DNA of 64,000 nt from Epiperipatus broadwayi (GCA_028023455.1 JAQFVV010013304.1:99581-163580), one strand, 5' to 3'; shown: positions 34,770 to 48,128, numbered from the stretch's first letter. The notes: generated by a model from the sequence alone, not told the origin. Made by a program: numbers and translations.

Positions 34770-35940
34770 TAATCTTTTGTCTCGAATTTCTGTATAAATA
34801 TATACTTATATAATTGCATAAATACCTGCTCCTGCTCCACCTCCCTTACCCTTGCCACCTATCAAAAATAATAACATTAAGAATTAGAATTTTAATTACC
34901 AAATATATTAAAATTATAAATTTATAAATTTTATTTTTATTAACACAATCTAAAATATTTATATTTAACGATAAAAAAGTTTATTTATAATTAATCTTAC
35001 AACACTGAAAATAAATCTATTAGTTTATACAGTAGAAGAGAAAGTTTTACAAAATAAAGGTTAACAATATTAATCTAAATCAAGTTTAAAATAATCACCA
35101 ATGTAATTATTGAGTATTTTATCATTATAGCAAATTAGACCAAGCAGTGTTGAAATAATGTATATAATAACATTTAACCCAAATTAATAGCCACTGTACT
35201 ATAAATTAAGTAGGCATAATTCTTGATATGAAATCATATTAATTTAGCACTTCTAACATCATTTAAATAACTCGGTAATCAATTTGTAAGAAACATATAA
35301 TTACAAATAAAATAGTAGCAATTTTATTCTACACAACAGTACCATCTCTTTAGTAATCAATAGATGATTGAGGGTTGTGCATCCGAATTCCTACCAACTG
35401 ATTACCTATTCAATACCCCTGATCAGTTTCTGTTTATGTATTTTATCAGTTAGGAGCCTTAGAATTGGGAAAGGTTAAACTGGATTTTTAATTTTGGTTT
35501 ATCCTCCCAGCACTCACCTTTTACCTTTTTCATAATCTATATAGCTATTTGACCAAACTACAAACACAATGTTTTATGTCAAGCGAATTTACTTGTTTAG
35601 TCATATAGATCTAAATTCAGTTCAGTATCTATATATTTTGATGTCTTTGCTTTATTAATAATCATAGTCACCACAATCCTTTGTCCAGTGTAAGGATAAG
35701 GGAAGTTGTTTATGTAATAATGTTTTAATGATTAAATAAGAATAACTCACTTAAATTATTCCTCCTAACATTTTATAGTGATATGAATAAATACATTTGG
35801 AAAAAATTAATTGATTCCCTTGAGGGCTAGAACAATATGATATAGATTTAAAAAGGGGCATGAACTGTACTACTAAGTAATCATTTGATGTAACAAGTGG
35901 AGTAGAATTTATTATAAAAAAAAAGTGTAAAAATAACATT
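34770..35940. other. AT-rich intergenic DNA, no gene seen
   Basis: Nothing recognisable beyond short AT-biased frames. Confidence 0.55.
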
Positions 35941-35959
35941 TTGGAGATTGATATTGTAT

Positions 35960-38490
35960 TAGACAAAGAGGCAAGCTTAGTTATTCAACTTATAACAGAT
36001 ACCAAATGCAGATTAGTCAACTTTATGTCCCAACACGTTCTCATAGTCATGAAGTAATATAGGATTTTTATATAGATGTACAAAATAATTTTGATCAGAC
36101 CAGACACTATTTTAAATTTGTTGTGGGAGACTTAAAAGCTATAATTGATAAACAATTGAAAGATGAAAATGTTGTAGGCAAATTTTGTTATAGCAATAAA
36201 AGTGAGAGCGATAACAGACTTATAAAGTTTTAAAAAAAAATAAAAACTGTATATTATGATTTTTTTTTTTAGAAAAATATTAAATGGAAATGGACCTGAA
36301 AGCCTTTAAATGAAGGTACAGCAAAATTCGATTATATTTTGATTTAACATAATATATGCACATCAAGATTGCAATGTTCTTAATAAATTCAACACAGGAA
36401 GTCATCATCGATTAGTAAGATGTAAGATACATGTTAATCCAAAAGTAGAGATACAAAAATTATTAAGAAAAACAATATTCACAGTTGATATTCATAATCT
36501 TCAGAAACATTCTAATAAATTTAAATTTGAACTTGTAAATCGTTTTCAAATTTTTTCAGATGATCAACATGATTCGGATTTAAATGAAACCAATAGAAAA
36601 ATAACTGATACTCTTTTAATATCTGCAATAAATATAGCTGGTAAAAAAAAGCAACAATTGACAAATATTTTTTTATTGAGAGTAGAGAATTTGTGAAGAA
36701 AAGAAGGAATATAAAAAAAAATATTAAATGATGCATTAAGAAGGATTAAATATCTTGAATTTAGTAAAATGCTGCAACAACAGTTGATAATAATATAAGA
36801 ATTATAATTGTAAATTAACAAGAAAAGCTAAAGAAAAGAATAAAATTTTCAAGAGTGTAAAACAACATTTGGGTATTGGTAGGAAAATTAATTCTGCAGT
36901 AAAAAAAAGAAGGAACTATTACAAAAAAGAGAACTGACAACATGAAATGTGGGAAAAGGTTTTATCAAGAATTATATAATAATAAAGAACAACTATATCT
37001 TACAATTATTATATCTTCTGAATTGTCCTGTATTTTAAATGAAGAAGAGAGAAATGTACTTAAATATATGAATAATGGAAAAGATCCGGTAATAATGGAT
37101 TTATATTTGATATCTTAAAAGAAGCAGGTCAAGAAATAGAAAAAAAATGATAATGCTATATCCAAATGTCTAAATGATAAATATGTACCAGATGAGTGGA
37201 AGACTGCAGTATTATTATAACAATTAAAAAAGATGCTAAAAATCTCATACCTGTTAGACTTTTATCAGTTTATAGAAAATTTTTACCATGACAATTAAAA
37301 CTCATCTACAGAGAACTTTAGACTTTTACCACACTAAATGATAAGCTAAATTTAAAAGTGTTCTTAGTACAGTGGATCATATTCAAATATTGAAAAAAGT
37401 TAATGAAAGGACAAATAAATATAAGATGCCATATCTGTAGATTATGAACATGCATTCGATTCTATAAGCATTTTTTCAATGATTAAAGGATTAAGTCATC
37501 AAGATCCAAGATAGTGTCATATCCTGAAGAATATTTATAAAAATGCAAGATCAACAATTAGCCTATTAATGATACTAAAAAGGTTAGCATTTAGAAGGGT
37601 TTAGGACATGCTTTCATATCTCCAGACCTTTGTCAGCAGTGTTACAATAAGTATTTTGGAGATTAAAATGAAAATCTAAAGAAATAAAAGTAAATGAAAA
37701 TTATTTATGTAATTGAGATTTTGCAATTGATGTAGTTGTTTTTGCAAATAATGCTTCAGAGCTTCAGGAAATATTGCAATAGTTATCAGATGAAAGTAAA
37801 AAAATAGGACTGAAAATAAACGTTTAATGACTAAAGTAATGTTGAATTATTTTTTTCAAAATATAAAAATAAAGATTGGTAATGATAAGTTAGAAAAATT
37901 TAATACTATAATCCCCTTGATCAGAATTTTATTACCGATGGAAACTTAATGGAAAAATATAATCATAGAATTAAACTTGGTTGGAGTAATTTTAGTAGAA
38001 ATAATTTAATATTAAAAGGAAATATACCTATATGTTTGAAAAGGAAGGTTTTAAATAAATGTGTTTTACCAGTTTTTACTTTTAAATGTGAGACTTGGGT
38101 ATTTAACAGAAGAGCAATATAATAGCCTTTAGACCACTGAAAAAAATATGAAGAGATGCATGTTAGAAGTAACAAGAAGAGATCGAAAATGTAATACATA
38201 AGTAAGGAACACAGGGATATTACTGACATCTTTGAAAGAATTAAGAGACTGAAGTGAAGTTGGGATTAACATAGTTATAAGATAAGGTAATAGAAGGATG
38301 GTTAAAATATTAAACCAGATTCCAAGAAAGAGACCACATGTGATATGAATGGATGAAATAAGTAGTGTATGGGAGTGTTGTGGAGGAGAGAGGCTAAAGA
38401 TCGGAGAAGAAGGATTGCATTTGGAGAAACCGTAAACCTGTAGTGCATTGACAATGGTTGACAATGATGGTGATTATTCACCCTTATAAA
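35960..38490 (+). pseudogene. RTE-clade LINE, long decayed copy
   Basis: Plus strand, same family as the minus-strand copy at 4.7-6.6 kb but extending into the endonuclease. In shifting frames I read VVGDLKAIIDKQL (equivalent of the GDFNAKIG box), NVVGKFCY, RKWTWK, then the linker and RT: VNERTNKY, DYEHAFDS, KSGLKIN..TKVMLN, and the C-terminal IKLGWSNFSRNNLILKGN region. The catalytic FADD is degraded to a DFAIDVVVFAN-like sequence. The 3' end (38440-38475) keeps the ttgacaatggttgacaatgatgg tail. Many stops and frameshifts: an old dead copy. Confidence 0.82.
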
Positions 38491-41290
38491 TGATTACTGA
38501 TATTAATATGTTTATTTGGAGATGACAATATCATAGTTTTGAATGCAGAAAGTCTGACACTTTCAAATTAAATTGTAAGAGTTTTACATTAAAATAAAAA
38601 CTAAACATTTACTGATTAAAGATTATGATAGATTACTTGATTATATTTCATTTAAATATAATCTGATTTTCGATTGACAATTATAGTAAAAGATTTTGTA
38701 TATTACATTGGATGTTAATATTAAAAAAGCTTGCAGCCAACTGACGGTCATAATACAGAACACTGTGAGTTATTAGTGAGATTACTTAAGATGTAAATAT
38801 AAGTAAGAGTTAATATTTTAATATTGTACATCAATGTGTAACTATTATTTATTGATTGTTGAATATATATATATATATATATATATATGCCACTATGTGG
38901 TAACAAATCTTCATTATTTTTGCTAATATCAAAATAAGACAATAATAAACTTAGTAAACCAGCATGAATATAATTTACAAATTGATTAATACACTATCAA
39001 AAAACTCAACGTTGTTAACTATTTATGCCATTGCGTTAAACAAACATTTTTTTCTTGAAAAGAGTTATATGGGTTGTAATATTAACGTCATTTTGGAATT
39101 GATTATATACTACTAAGCTTTTTTAATTTAGCTTTTTTATAATTACTTTATAGACAAATAATTTTAGGGTCAGCAGATTTAAATAGATGACCTGTTTTTT
39201 CCTCATGATCAACAAACAGTTAGATATGTACTCTATTTTATTTAGCTTTTGTGTAGAGAAGAAAGCATGCTGCATTATTCTAGAATTTATATTTGCTCGG
39301 GTCTCTTCATAATATCAAGATTATAGACCAATAGTTCGTTATCTTCTTTTGTAAGCTTATCTTTAGAAATGTTAATTAGACTATTTAAAGACAAGGAGCA
39401 GAAACAAAAGTTAATAACTATTGTTATAATTATTTTTGTAATCACGTTACAAAGATAACGTATATCAATCCATAATTTAGTATTAGTAAACAACTTTATT
39501 TAAATCTTTTTTCCAGCATTCTCTATATTTCTAATGTGCATACAAAATAATTTGAATTATGACTGTAGATGTTAACATTGGTTTTCATTGCCATTTATGT
39601 GTAAATAGATACTCGATAACTGGAAGGACAACCTTAGGGAAAGCAAAAGCTTATACTTGATAACTCGAAGGACAACTTTAAGGAAAGCAAAAGCTTAATT
39701 GGCCGTTTCTTTGACTGCCAATTTGTAATGGTAGATATTGTATTGAGGCTGAGCAAATTTAAAATCTAGAATAATTCAGCATGCTTATCTATATAATAGA
39801 ACATAATAATTAAGTGCATATAATTTGTATAAACCCACAGTTGCTGAAATTATTTGTCTGAAAAATAATCATAACAGATGTAAAATTAAAGAAGTTTAAA
39901 ATATAATTACTTACCAAAATGCCATGATTGTTAGAGCTGACAGCGCTACTCTTAACAACTAGTTATTTAATATAATAGCATAATCAACTAAAAGTACATG
40001 CAATCATTGGTTAGGCATTTTATCAAGTTTGCATCAGCATCCTACCTGAAGACCCAAAGTCCGACTTTTTCTTTTTCTCAGTCTAGTAGAACTCTGAAGA
40101 CTGTCCCATCTGTAGTGGCCAGTCATGGTGCATTGAACCATAGTTTCCAGACTGATACATCTGCATTATATCTTAGTCTCCAGGCTTTTTCCCGTCTGCT
40201 ACAATATGTGTGCATGTTAGATTAATAATAATAATAAATTATTTATTATTTCTTCCCTTTACATTTATGTGATTTTATTGTTCACATCTAAATTTGATCA
40301 TCTTTTTTCCAATATTCTTCTAATATGTGTATATTAAAGAATAGTTAATGAAAGGTTTTTATGATAAAGGTAAGTATTTAAGCTTATCTTTATGTTATGG
40401 ATTTTTGCCACACATTTGTTTATATTTTAATTACATAAACAATTATGTATATTCTTATCTAAAATGCATGCGAACATTTTTCATCTTTTGGGAATATGTT
40501 TTATTGGGGTTACATTCTCTTTATACATAAAACTTACATTACATTATATTTAGAGAATGTTGTTATTGTGGGTATTGATGTTGTAGTAGATAATTTAATA
40601 GTTCTTGTTGGAATGTAAGATCACGTCTTATATATCCCCTCAGTAAAAATGAATTAACAATAAAAATAATATATTTAATTCCTCATTATCCCTTTCTATT
40701 TTTTAATGGGTAACTTAAGATATTGATATAGAATCTAATTTTTTATGTGGTTCATTATTTGTCATTAGGGATTGTTATACTTAAGTTCATTTAAGCTTTC
40801 ATTAATTTTTTTTTCATAATCAACTTTGACGTTTATGCCAAATGATGTTGGATTGGGAATACCTACAATTACTTACCTTCATATTATAAAGGTGTAACCA
40901 CTATTCTAATGCCTGATGATCTGACTATCAATGTTAATTTGTTTTCCTTTGGACATCTTATACACCGGTGAAGTATATATGTGTGTTGACAAATACATAT
41001 CCAGTTTCTTTTATATGAGACTTAGTGAGCTTTATCTGTGGTATAATTTTCTTAGGGATTGACTCATTGGGTTAGTCAGTGCTTGATTGAAATAGTAATG
41101 GTATGGTATCTTGTTTTGCTTATGATCAATTTTCTAAGAAATTATCAAGGTTTTAAATTCTCAAACATATTACCAAACAAAATCTTATTATGTTTATCAT
41201 CATTTTTATTTATCCTTTTTAAGACTAAAATTCGAAAAGTGTATTTTGTTTTTTCATGATTGGGCTTCAACCCTCTTGCATTGTAGTTTT
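38490..41290. other. AT-rich DNA with minor repeats, no gene recognised
   Basis: A ~48-bp tandem duplication lies at about 39608-39700 (ggacaac...aaagcaaaagctta twice). A more GC-rich patch at 40015-40210 contains an open frame of 75 codons (39998-40225) without recognisable motifs; it may be a fragment of an unidentified repeat. The (TA)n at 38863-38889 is minor. Confidence 0.5.
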
Positions 41291-41299
41291 TCTGATTCT

Positions 41300-43800
41300 A
41301 TTTTTATTGTATAACTAGTATACATTTGGGCTGGCACATTTAATGATACTAAATGACCCCTGATATGTATTACAGTATTTATAAAAAATGAATTCCTTTG
41401 GATTACTAATCCATGGGGTTTGATGAATATTTTCCTCCAATTTTGAATTGGTAATTTGCTTTCTTTTAATTTTGTCTAAATTTTCACTCATTTTTATTAT
41501 ATTGTGATATGCCTCTATTCAATCTTTTTTGATCTATAGGTAATTTGATGAGTATATCTTATGGGTTTTTGAAATAGAATTGGGATATATGAAACCAATT
41601 ATTATATGATGGGTATGAATTCAGTGGACTCCTATATACTTCATTTTATGTAGTAGATTACATGTTGTGTATGCTTCACCCAGCTTTTATGCTTATCCTC
41701 CAAGTAGGTTCTGAACAAACATCCCTGTGACCACATTACACATTCACATAGGTTCAATTGTTGATTTCTAATAGAGATTAGCACAAGTTTTATTTGCTGT
41801 TTTCCTACACATTTAATTCATTGTTTGAATATGAAAGGGATACAATGAATGGTTAAGATCACCCCTGATTTTCCTATCTCTTTTAAATGGAGGATGTCTA
41901 ATACTTTAATAGCATATTAACCACTAACTTGAGATATTGAGTAAGATGACACAAATTTTGAAGAGTGATCAAGGTACTAGAAAATATTTTTGCTTATTAA
42001 ATGATGTTAAATGGACCATAACAATTGGCATCTAAGGTCTCATTTTATCTTTTTTAGAATGATAGACTATACTGAACTGATGTAATTATTAATTACTGGC
42101 TTGTAGTTTAAGCATATGCTACAACTTTGAGTTTTTATCAAGATGTCTTTGTACATTCTAGACCAGTAAAACCAGTTTATTTTTAATATTTGTTTAGTTT
42201 TATGAGCTCCATAGTGCCCATATATACAATGTACAAATTTTATGAGTGGATTTTTAATATTTTATGTATTACTAAACCCATCTTTGTTAGTGTCTGCTTT
42301 ATATTTTAAGAGCTGATTGTCTAGCTTGTAATATTTAAGATTATTGGCTTTATACAGAATTTCCTCTTTGTTTATAATGTTTCAATAATCTGGATCAGAT
42401 CATCATCTAGGGTTTGAAGTTTTGTATGTTTAACAAATCATTCTCTACATTTTCATTCTCTACATTTTCATTAATTCCTACATCAATGATTAAAATGTAG
42501 GCATTATCTATTAATAGATGTTGTTCTGATTAACATGGATTTTGATTTAGAACATCGGCAACAATATTTTCAGATAAATTACAGTATTTGACTGTATAGT
42601 TTATTCTTGTAACAACAGTCTCAACCTGTCAAAGTGACCATTGGTGAAGTAGATGTGTTTCAAGAATTTGAGGCTCTTATCATCAATAATAACTATCACC
42701 TCTGATCTGAGAAGCATTTTTTAAACTTTTTGGAAAGCCTACACTATTACTAGTGCTTCTTTCTAAGTAATTGCATAGTTTATTTTGGACCTTTTAAAAG
42801 ATGATTAATGAGTAGAAGAATCCTGTTTGGCCATCCTCTTGGATTTGTGATAATGATACCCCTTGTCTGTAACTACTATTATCAGTTTCTATGTCAAAAG
42901 CTTTATTAAAATCAGGAAAATTAGCATGATTTGCCTCTAACTATCTTGTTTTAATTTTGGCAAATGCCTCATCTTATTCTTTAGTCCAGTTCCATTGTTT
43001 TATCTTTGTTTATTAATTTTAATAATGGTTCTATGTGATCAGCAAATTTTGGGTAAAAACGATTGTAGATATTGGGTAGACTCAAAAGTGATCTGATGTT
43101 TTTTACAGGTAGAAAAATTCTATATATCACTAATTTTATTTGGATGAAGTATCACTCCATTACAACCAATAATATGACCTAAGAAGACTACTTCTTTGCA
43201 TACTAATATACTCTTGCTGAAAGTGATTTTACTGCATCATAACACTCCTTAAAAATTCTAGATGTAGTTGCTATCTTTTTAATTTCAGAAGAAAGGTGTT
43301 TGTCCAAGCATATTATTAAACCAATGCCACTATTAATCAATCCAAATGGCATCATATTAAACTGATAGGAAAATCCCTCATATAAAAATACAGTGTATCG
43401 GTGATCTCTTGATAGAGTTCCATCTACCAATAACTTGAGTTAAATCAAAAGTAGACAACACTTTTTATTACCAAAATTCATGAATAATTTAATGAATGTG
43501 TGGTTGTATATTCCTCTCTGAAATGGTTATTTTGTTTAGTTGATTCGCACCTAAACAAAAATCTCATTGACCCATCTTTCTTTTCCATTGTTACAATAGG
43601 ATTGCAATATGGTGAGTATTTTGAGATTATTCCCCAATCAATCTTTTTTATCTGTTTATTTATTTCATTCTGATATTGGCATAGGATTGGATATAATTAT
43701 TATTCTAAACTGAAATTCCTCTATCACTACTGATATCATTACTGATATTTGTGAGAAATATAATACAGTCTAAATTATTCTAATGTCTCAAAGAGGAGAA
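41300..43800 (-). pseudogene. Ty3/Gypsy retrotransposon pol remnant (RT-RNaseH-integrase)
   Basis: Minus strand, many stops. In order: LNKITISERN near 43530; the open piece 43430-43203 with YTVFLYEGFSYQFNMMPFGL, the RT palm box; VVFLGHIIGCNGVILHPNKI near 43190-43120, the RT thumb; an FDIETDNSSY-like RNase H start near 42900; and an integrase zinc finger with GHYGAHKTKQI...CSICLNYK (HHCC type) near 42100-42220. A weakly supported post-integrase region (FHKYCNTYQGSFSIIKC) follows near 41380. No LTRs found. It is a different, much older copy than the LTR element at 50.8-54.2 kb. Confidence 0.78.
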
Positions 43801-44286
43801 CTAATAGTACGAAACTAGTTTGGGGATGGAGATTATTTCTAAATAAATATTTTTAATTCTTTCTCTTGCAGTATTTATCAATAAATTTTGTTAGAGCTAA
43901 TAGAATGCTCATTATTTTATATTCATTGATTAGAGATCACAATTTCTCTGCATCATTACCTATTATTAAATTTGATTCTGTACATTTTTCTTTTAACAGT
44001 GCTTCTAGGATGTTTAGATATCAGGCAATCAATTTCATGCAGGTCATAATTCGGCAGTAAGGTCAATTTTGTATTTCTTCTTCTTTTCAAGCTTTTAAGA
44101 AAATAAATGATTTTTTTTGGATGATAAGTGTGGTATTGAGAGTTTAGATATTGAAAATATATATCAACCAATTGATAGATTAAAAAGTATTGATGTTTTT
44201 CTTTCAATTTAAAAAAAAAACAAATGTTTTTTTTTTTTTCTGCAGATAATATTATGTTTTTTTATGATTTGCTTTTTCTGTTAGAA
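43800..44286. other. AT-rich spacer, possible Gypsy or PLE fringe
   Basis: A minus-strand open stretch 44207-43956 (83 codons, Arg/Lys-rich) could be the fringe of the Gypsy remnant. No diagnostic motif. Confidence 0.35.
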
Positions 44287-44712
44287 AATTTGGGGTATTT
44301 TTATGTCTAATGATGTGATTTATAAGATTAGAGAGGGTTAGGTTATTGGTTATGTTATTTCTCCATTGATGTGTACTGTTTATATTATTTGGAGTGTAGT
44401 GTTATTAATCAGTTTTCATTTTTTTTTTAATTATTTGTTAGGTATGTTGATGATTGCTTGTTTTTTATTCAGAAAGAAAAATTAGATGAGTTTGTATGTG
44501 GATTGAATGCCTTTGATTCTAGTATTAAGTTTACTATTGATGATGGTAGTTTTGATTTTGTTAAGTTTTTGGATTTAAATGTTGAGAAAGTTAATGATGT
44601 TTTGTTTTGTAATCATTTTATAAAACCTAAGAATTTGAAAAATATAATTAGGTCTGATAGTTATCAGTTGCACATAAAAAATTTCTTTGTTGAATTTTTG
44701 TTGCAGAAATAG
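44287..44712 (+). pseudogene. PLE reverse transcriptase fragment
   Basis: Plus strand. The open part 44458-44712 follows the catalytic box YVDD (44443-44454, in RYVDDCLFF), then FVCGLNAFDSSIKFTIDDG and VKFLDLNVEK, the PLE RT thumb pattern in which a FLD-type motif follows the palm. A frameshifted ISPLMCT segment upstream (near 44370) fits the preceding GSPLG-like box. Truncated 5'. The product would have been a reverse transcriptase of the telomerase-related PLE class. Confidence 0.75.
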
Positions 44713-44939
44713 AAGGGCTTAATAATTTTAATGATAATGCTGATATTCAAAGAGGTCAATTTTCTGCTGAAAGTAGATCTATTCCTGGTATTTTGAAAGG
44801 TCAACTTTCCCATAAAGTCATGATCTTAATATTTGCTGCCTGCTTATTGATTAAGTATTGCTTGTATTTATATATTATCATAGTTTCGTTGATTTTTCTT
44901 TTATTATTATTTCTTTCAGTATGCAATATTTTTACATTA

Positions 44940-45424
44940 TTATAATTGAATTCAAAACCATATATACATGATTTATTATGTCATAAAAAATAGAAGCTGA
45001 TAAATTATCATTATCTTTAAAATTTTGTTTCATATTTTGAACTCTTTTTAATAACAACAAGTGCTCTTTTGTTCTTTTCTTCAATGTGAATATCAGCTCA
45101 CCTATATATCCACTACCACACCTACATATCCATTTGTAAATGATACAATTTTTATTTGGAAATAAGGTTTTATCTTTACAGTTATTTATTATTTTATTTA
45201 ATGTAGGTGGTGGATAAAATGCAATATCACATGTATCTTTATAAATTTTCCTTATGAAACTTGCCTCTTGATTTGAAATATATGGTATTGATATCCAAAT
45301 TTTATTATCTGAAGAATTAATATTATTAATTATCTTACTTTTATTTTGTAATTACATTTTGAATTAATTTTTTTAATAGAATAATAAATATAATCATAAT
45401 TATTTTCAACATTTAACAATTCAT
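44940..45424 (-). pseudogene. PLE endonuclease segment, inverted partial duplicate
   Basis: Reverse complement of 45446-45945 with a few per cent divergence, covering the linker and most of the GIY-YIG region. It lies head-to-head with the plus-strand copy; the ~20-bp junction contains the palindromic-looking acaattcattagaat...attctaatgaattgt. Confidence 0.85.
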
Positions 45425-45445
45425 TAGAATAAAAAAAATATTGAA

Positions 45446-46116
45446 ATGTATTCTAATGAATTGTTTAATGTTGGATATAATTATGATCATATTTATTATA
45501 GTATTAAAAATTTTAATTCGAAATATAAATACAAAAATAAAAATAAGATTTGTAATGATATTAATTCTTCTGATAATAAAATTTGGATATCAATACTATA
45601 TATTTCAAATCAACAAGAAAGTTTCATAAGGAAAATTATAAAGGTATATGTGACATTGCATTTTATGCACCACCTACATTAAATAAATTAATAAACAACT
45701 GTAAATATAAAACCTTATTTACAAATAAAAATTGTATCATTTATAAATTGATGTGTAGGTGTGGTAGTGAACATATAAATGAGCCAGGATGCCCATTGGA
45801 GAAAAGAACAAAAGAGCACTTGTTGTCATTAAAAAGAGTTCAAAATACAAAACAAAATTCTAAATATAATTATAATTTATCAGCTTCTATTTTTTATGAC
45901 CATAATAAATCATGTATATATGGTTTTGATTTCAATTATAATAACATACAAATATTGCAAAATGAAAGAAATAATAATAAAAGAAAAATCAAGGAAGCTA
46001 TGTTAATATATAAATACAATCAAAACTTAATGAATAGGAAGGCAACACTTGACTGTATATTTGTTTGTCTTGTATCTATATATCCATCTATCTACTTGTC
46101 TATTTCTTTAAAATAA
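45446..46116 (+). pseudogene. PLE linker and GIY-YIG endonuclease, 3' part
   Basis: Plus strand. The frame 45583-46116 (177 codons) has a Cys-containing linker (TLNKLINNCKYKTLF), then IIYKLMCRCGSEHINEP, the GIY-YIG core with the second motif mutated (HIN where the family has YIG), an Arg/Lys helix (LEKRTKEHLLSL), and a C-terminal helix ILQNERNNNKRKIKEAML. Loss of the YIG tyrosine would impair nuclease function. The downstream end runs into low-complexity tatctatctact. Confidence 0.8.
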
Positions 46117-46497
46117 TTGTAGTCATGGTATAAGACAATTAATGAAAACAACCATTACAATTTTTCATCTGTTACTTGTAGTGCTTAAATAGTTTTTCCA
46201 ATATATGTCATACATTAATACATTAAATTACAATACAGAGGACTACTTGCCAGTAAACTCAACAAAATGTAGACAATGTTCTGATAATTTATTTCCATTT
46301 TTGGCAATGCAGTAGTAAATTGAATTTGCTTTTGTATCCACAATAAATATTTTATCTGCTGATTCTTGTATAACTTTTCCGTTTGCTAAATGCCAAACAT
46401 AGATGGTAGCAGAAGAATGTTCTTTGACGTCACAACTCAATTCTGTTTTATCAAAATACTTTTTAAGAGCAGGATCACATACTGGAGCTGCAAAACA

Positions 46498-46608
<111 letters not shown>

Positions 46609-46884
46609 CAAGCATAAAGCTAAACTAGTCAATATATAATCAAAACTACCCCAAATCCAAAAATTAAACAAGAGCAGCAGTGAAACCTTAGGTAAAAAAA
46701 AAAAAATTAATTTGTGTTTTAATATTATTTTTATGCTGGTCTTGTTTAATTTTGGATTTGGAGTAGTTTGATTATATATATATGTGACAATAGATGGCAT
46801 TCTACCAAAAACACCATCAAGCGTAGTTTTTTGTTTACAAAAACGTCAGAGCAAGCATTCACTATCTCTAACTTTAATTTCCAC

Positions 46885-46926
46885 CTTCAGATCATGATTT
46901 TAAGCTATTTGCTATCATCAGTGAAG
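46885..46926 (-). ncRNA. Hammerhead-like fold, satellite unit A (mutated)
   Basis: Minus strand: CTTCA-CTGATGA-tagcaaatagctt-AAAA-tcatgatc-TGAAG. Helix I (CTTCA/TGAAG) is intact, but the GAAA box reads AAAA, so cleavage is not expected. Confidence 0.5.
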
Positions 46927-47289
46927 AACAGGAATAAGAAAATAGATCTAAACACAAACTCTGAGCATTTATTAAACAGTTTCTATTCAGCTTGCAAGCG
47001 TGAATCTTTTAGACACGTAATGTCTTCAAACTCAGCATAGCAAGCCAGATAGCGACATGGGTCTGATCTCAGTCAGCATCACCACATAGTAGAAGCCTCT
47101 GCAATATATATCATTGCAAGAAAGACCTCAAAGGTACATTTATGAAAAACAAAAAAACACAAGTTAAAAACTTGCTAACGCTTGTATTTATGACAATAGA
47201 TGGCGTTCTACCAAAAACACCATCAAGCGTAGTTTTTTGTTTACAAAAACGTCAGAACAAGCATTCACTATCTCTAACTTAATTTCCAC

Positions 47290-47331
47290 CTTCAGATCAT
47301 GATTTCAAGCTATTTGCTATCATCAGTGAAG
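47290..47331 (-). ncRNA. Hammerhead-like fold, satellite unit B
   Basis: Minus strand: CTTCA, CTGATGA, helix II AGC/GCT with an AT-rich loop and a T-T at its base, GAAA, two-base-pair helix III (AT with AT, loop catg), triplet ATC, TGAAG closing helix I with five Watson-Crick pairs. All core segments match the hammerhead consensus. Confidence 0.6.
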
Positions 47332-47548
47332 TACAGGAATAAGAAAATAGATCTAAACACAAATTCCTAGTGTTTATGAAACAATTTCTATTCAGCTTGT
47401 AAGCGTGAATCTTTTAGACATGTAATGTCTTCAAACTCAGCATAGCAAGCCAGCATCACCACATAGTAGAAGCCCCTGCAATATATATCATTGCAAGAAA
47501 GACCTCAAAGGTACATTTATGAAAAAAAAAACAAGTTAAAAACTTGCT

Positions 47549-48128
47549 AAGCAAATAGCTTGAAATCATGATCTGAAAGTGGAAATTAAAGTTAGAGATA
47601 GTGAATGCTTGCTCTGACATTTATGTAAACAAAAAACTACACTTGATGGTGTTTTTGGTAGAACACCATCTATTGTCATAAATACAAGCATTAGCAAGTT
47701 TTAACTTGTGTTTTTTTGTTTTTCATAAATGTACCTTTGAGGTCTTTCTTGCAATGATATATATTGCAGAGGCTTCTACTATGTGGTGATGCTGAACTGA
47801 GATCAGACCCATGTAGATATATGGCTTGCTATGCTGAGTTTGAAGACATTATGTGTCTAAAAGATTCACGCTTGCAAGCTGAATAGAAATTGTTTCATAA
47901 ATGCTCAGAGTTTGTGTTTAGATCTATTTTCTTATTCCTGTCCTTCACTGACGATAGCAAATAGCTTGAAATCATGATCTGAAGATGGAAATTAAAGTTA
48001 GAGATAGTGAATGCTTGCTCTGATGTTTATGTAAACAAAAAACTACGCTTGACGGTGTTTTTGGTAGAACGCCATCTATTGTTATAAATACAAGCATTAG
48101 CAAGTTTTTAACTTGTGTTTTTTTGTTT
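47549..48128 (+). repeat. ~405-bp satellite, block 1b (1.4 units, plus orientation)
   Basis: Begins abruptly inside the core (gcaaatagcttgaaatcatg) and continues through a second core at 47943, ending at tttttttgttt near 48126. With block 1a it makes a ~1.3-kb head-to-head inverted array. Confidence 0.9.
47943..47984 (+). ncRNA. Hammerhead-like fold, satellite unit D
   Basis: CTTCA 47943-47947, CTGACGA 47948-47954 (fits CTGANGA), helix II AGC/GCT, GAAA 47968-47971, helix III A47971-T47978 and T47972-A47977 with loop catg, triplet ATC ending at 47979, TGAAG 47980-47984 closing helix I. The predicted cleavage position is after 47979. Caveat: the first helix II pair is T-T, where active hammerheads usually have G-C. 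Confidence 0.62.

Larger units (their letters stand above)
46786..47548 (-). repeat. ~405-bp satellite, block 1a (two units, minus orientation)
   Basis: Unit starts at tgacaatagatggc near 46786 and 47190. Each unit carries one hammerhead-like core (46885-46926 and 47290-47331). Other unit landmarks are aaaaacaccatcaagcg, gtaatgtcttcaaactc and caatatatatcattgc. The array turns around at 47549. Confidence 0.92.

Noticed and set aside
39998-40225. 75-codon Ser-rich open frame
   Set aside because: Less AT-rich than its surroundings but no motif or homologous copy in the window; kept only as a possible repeat fragment.
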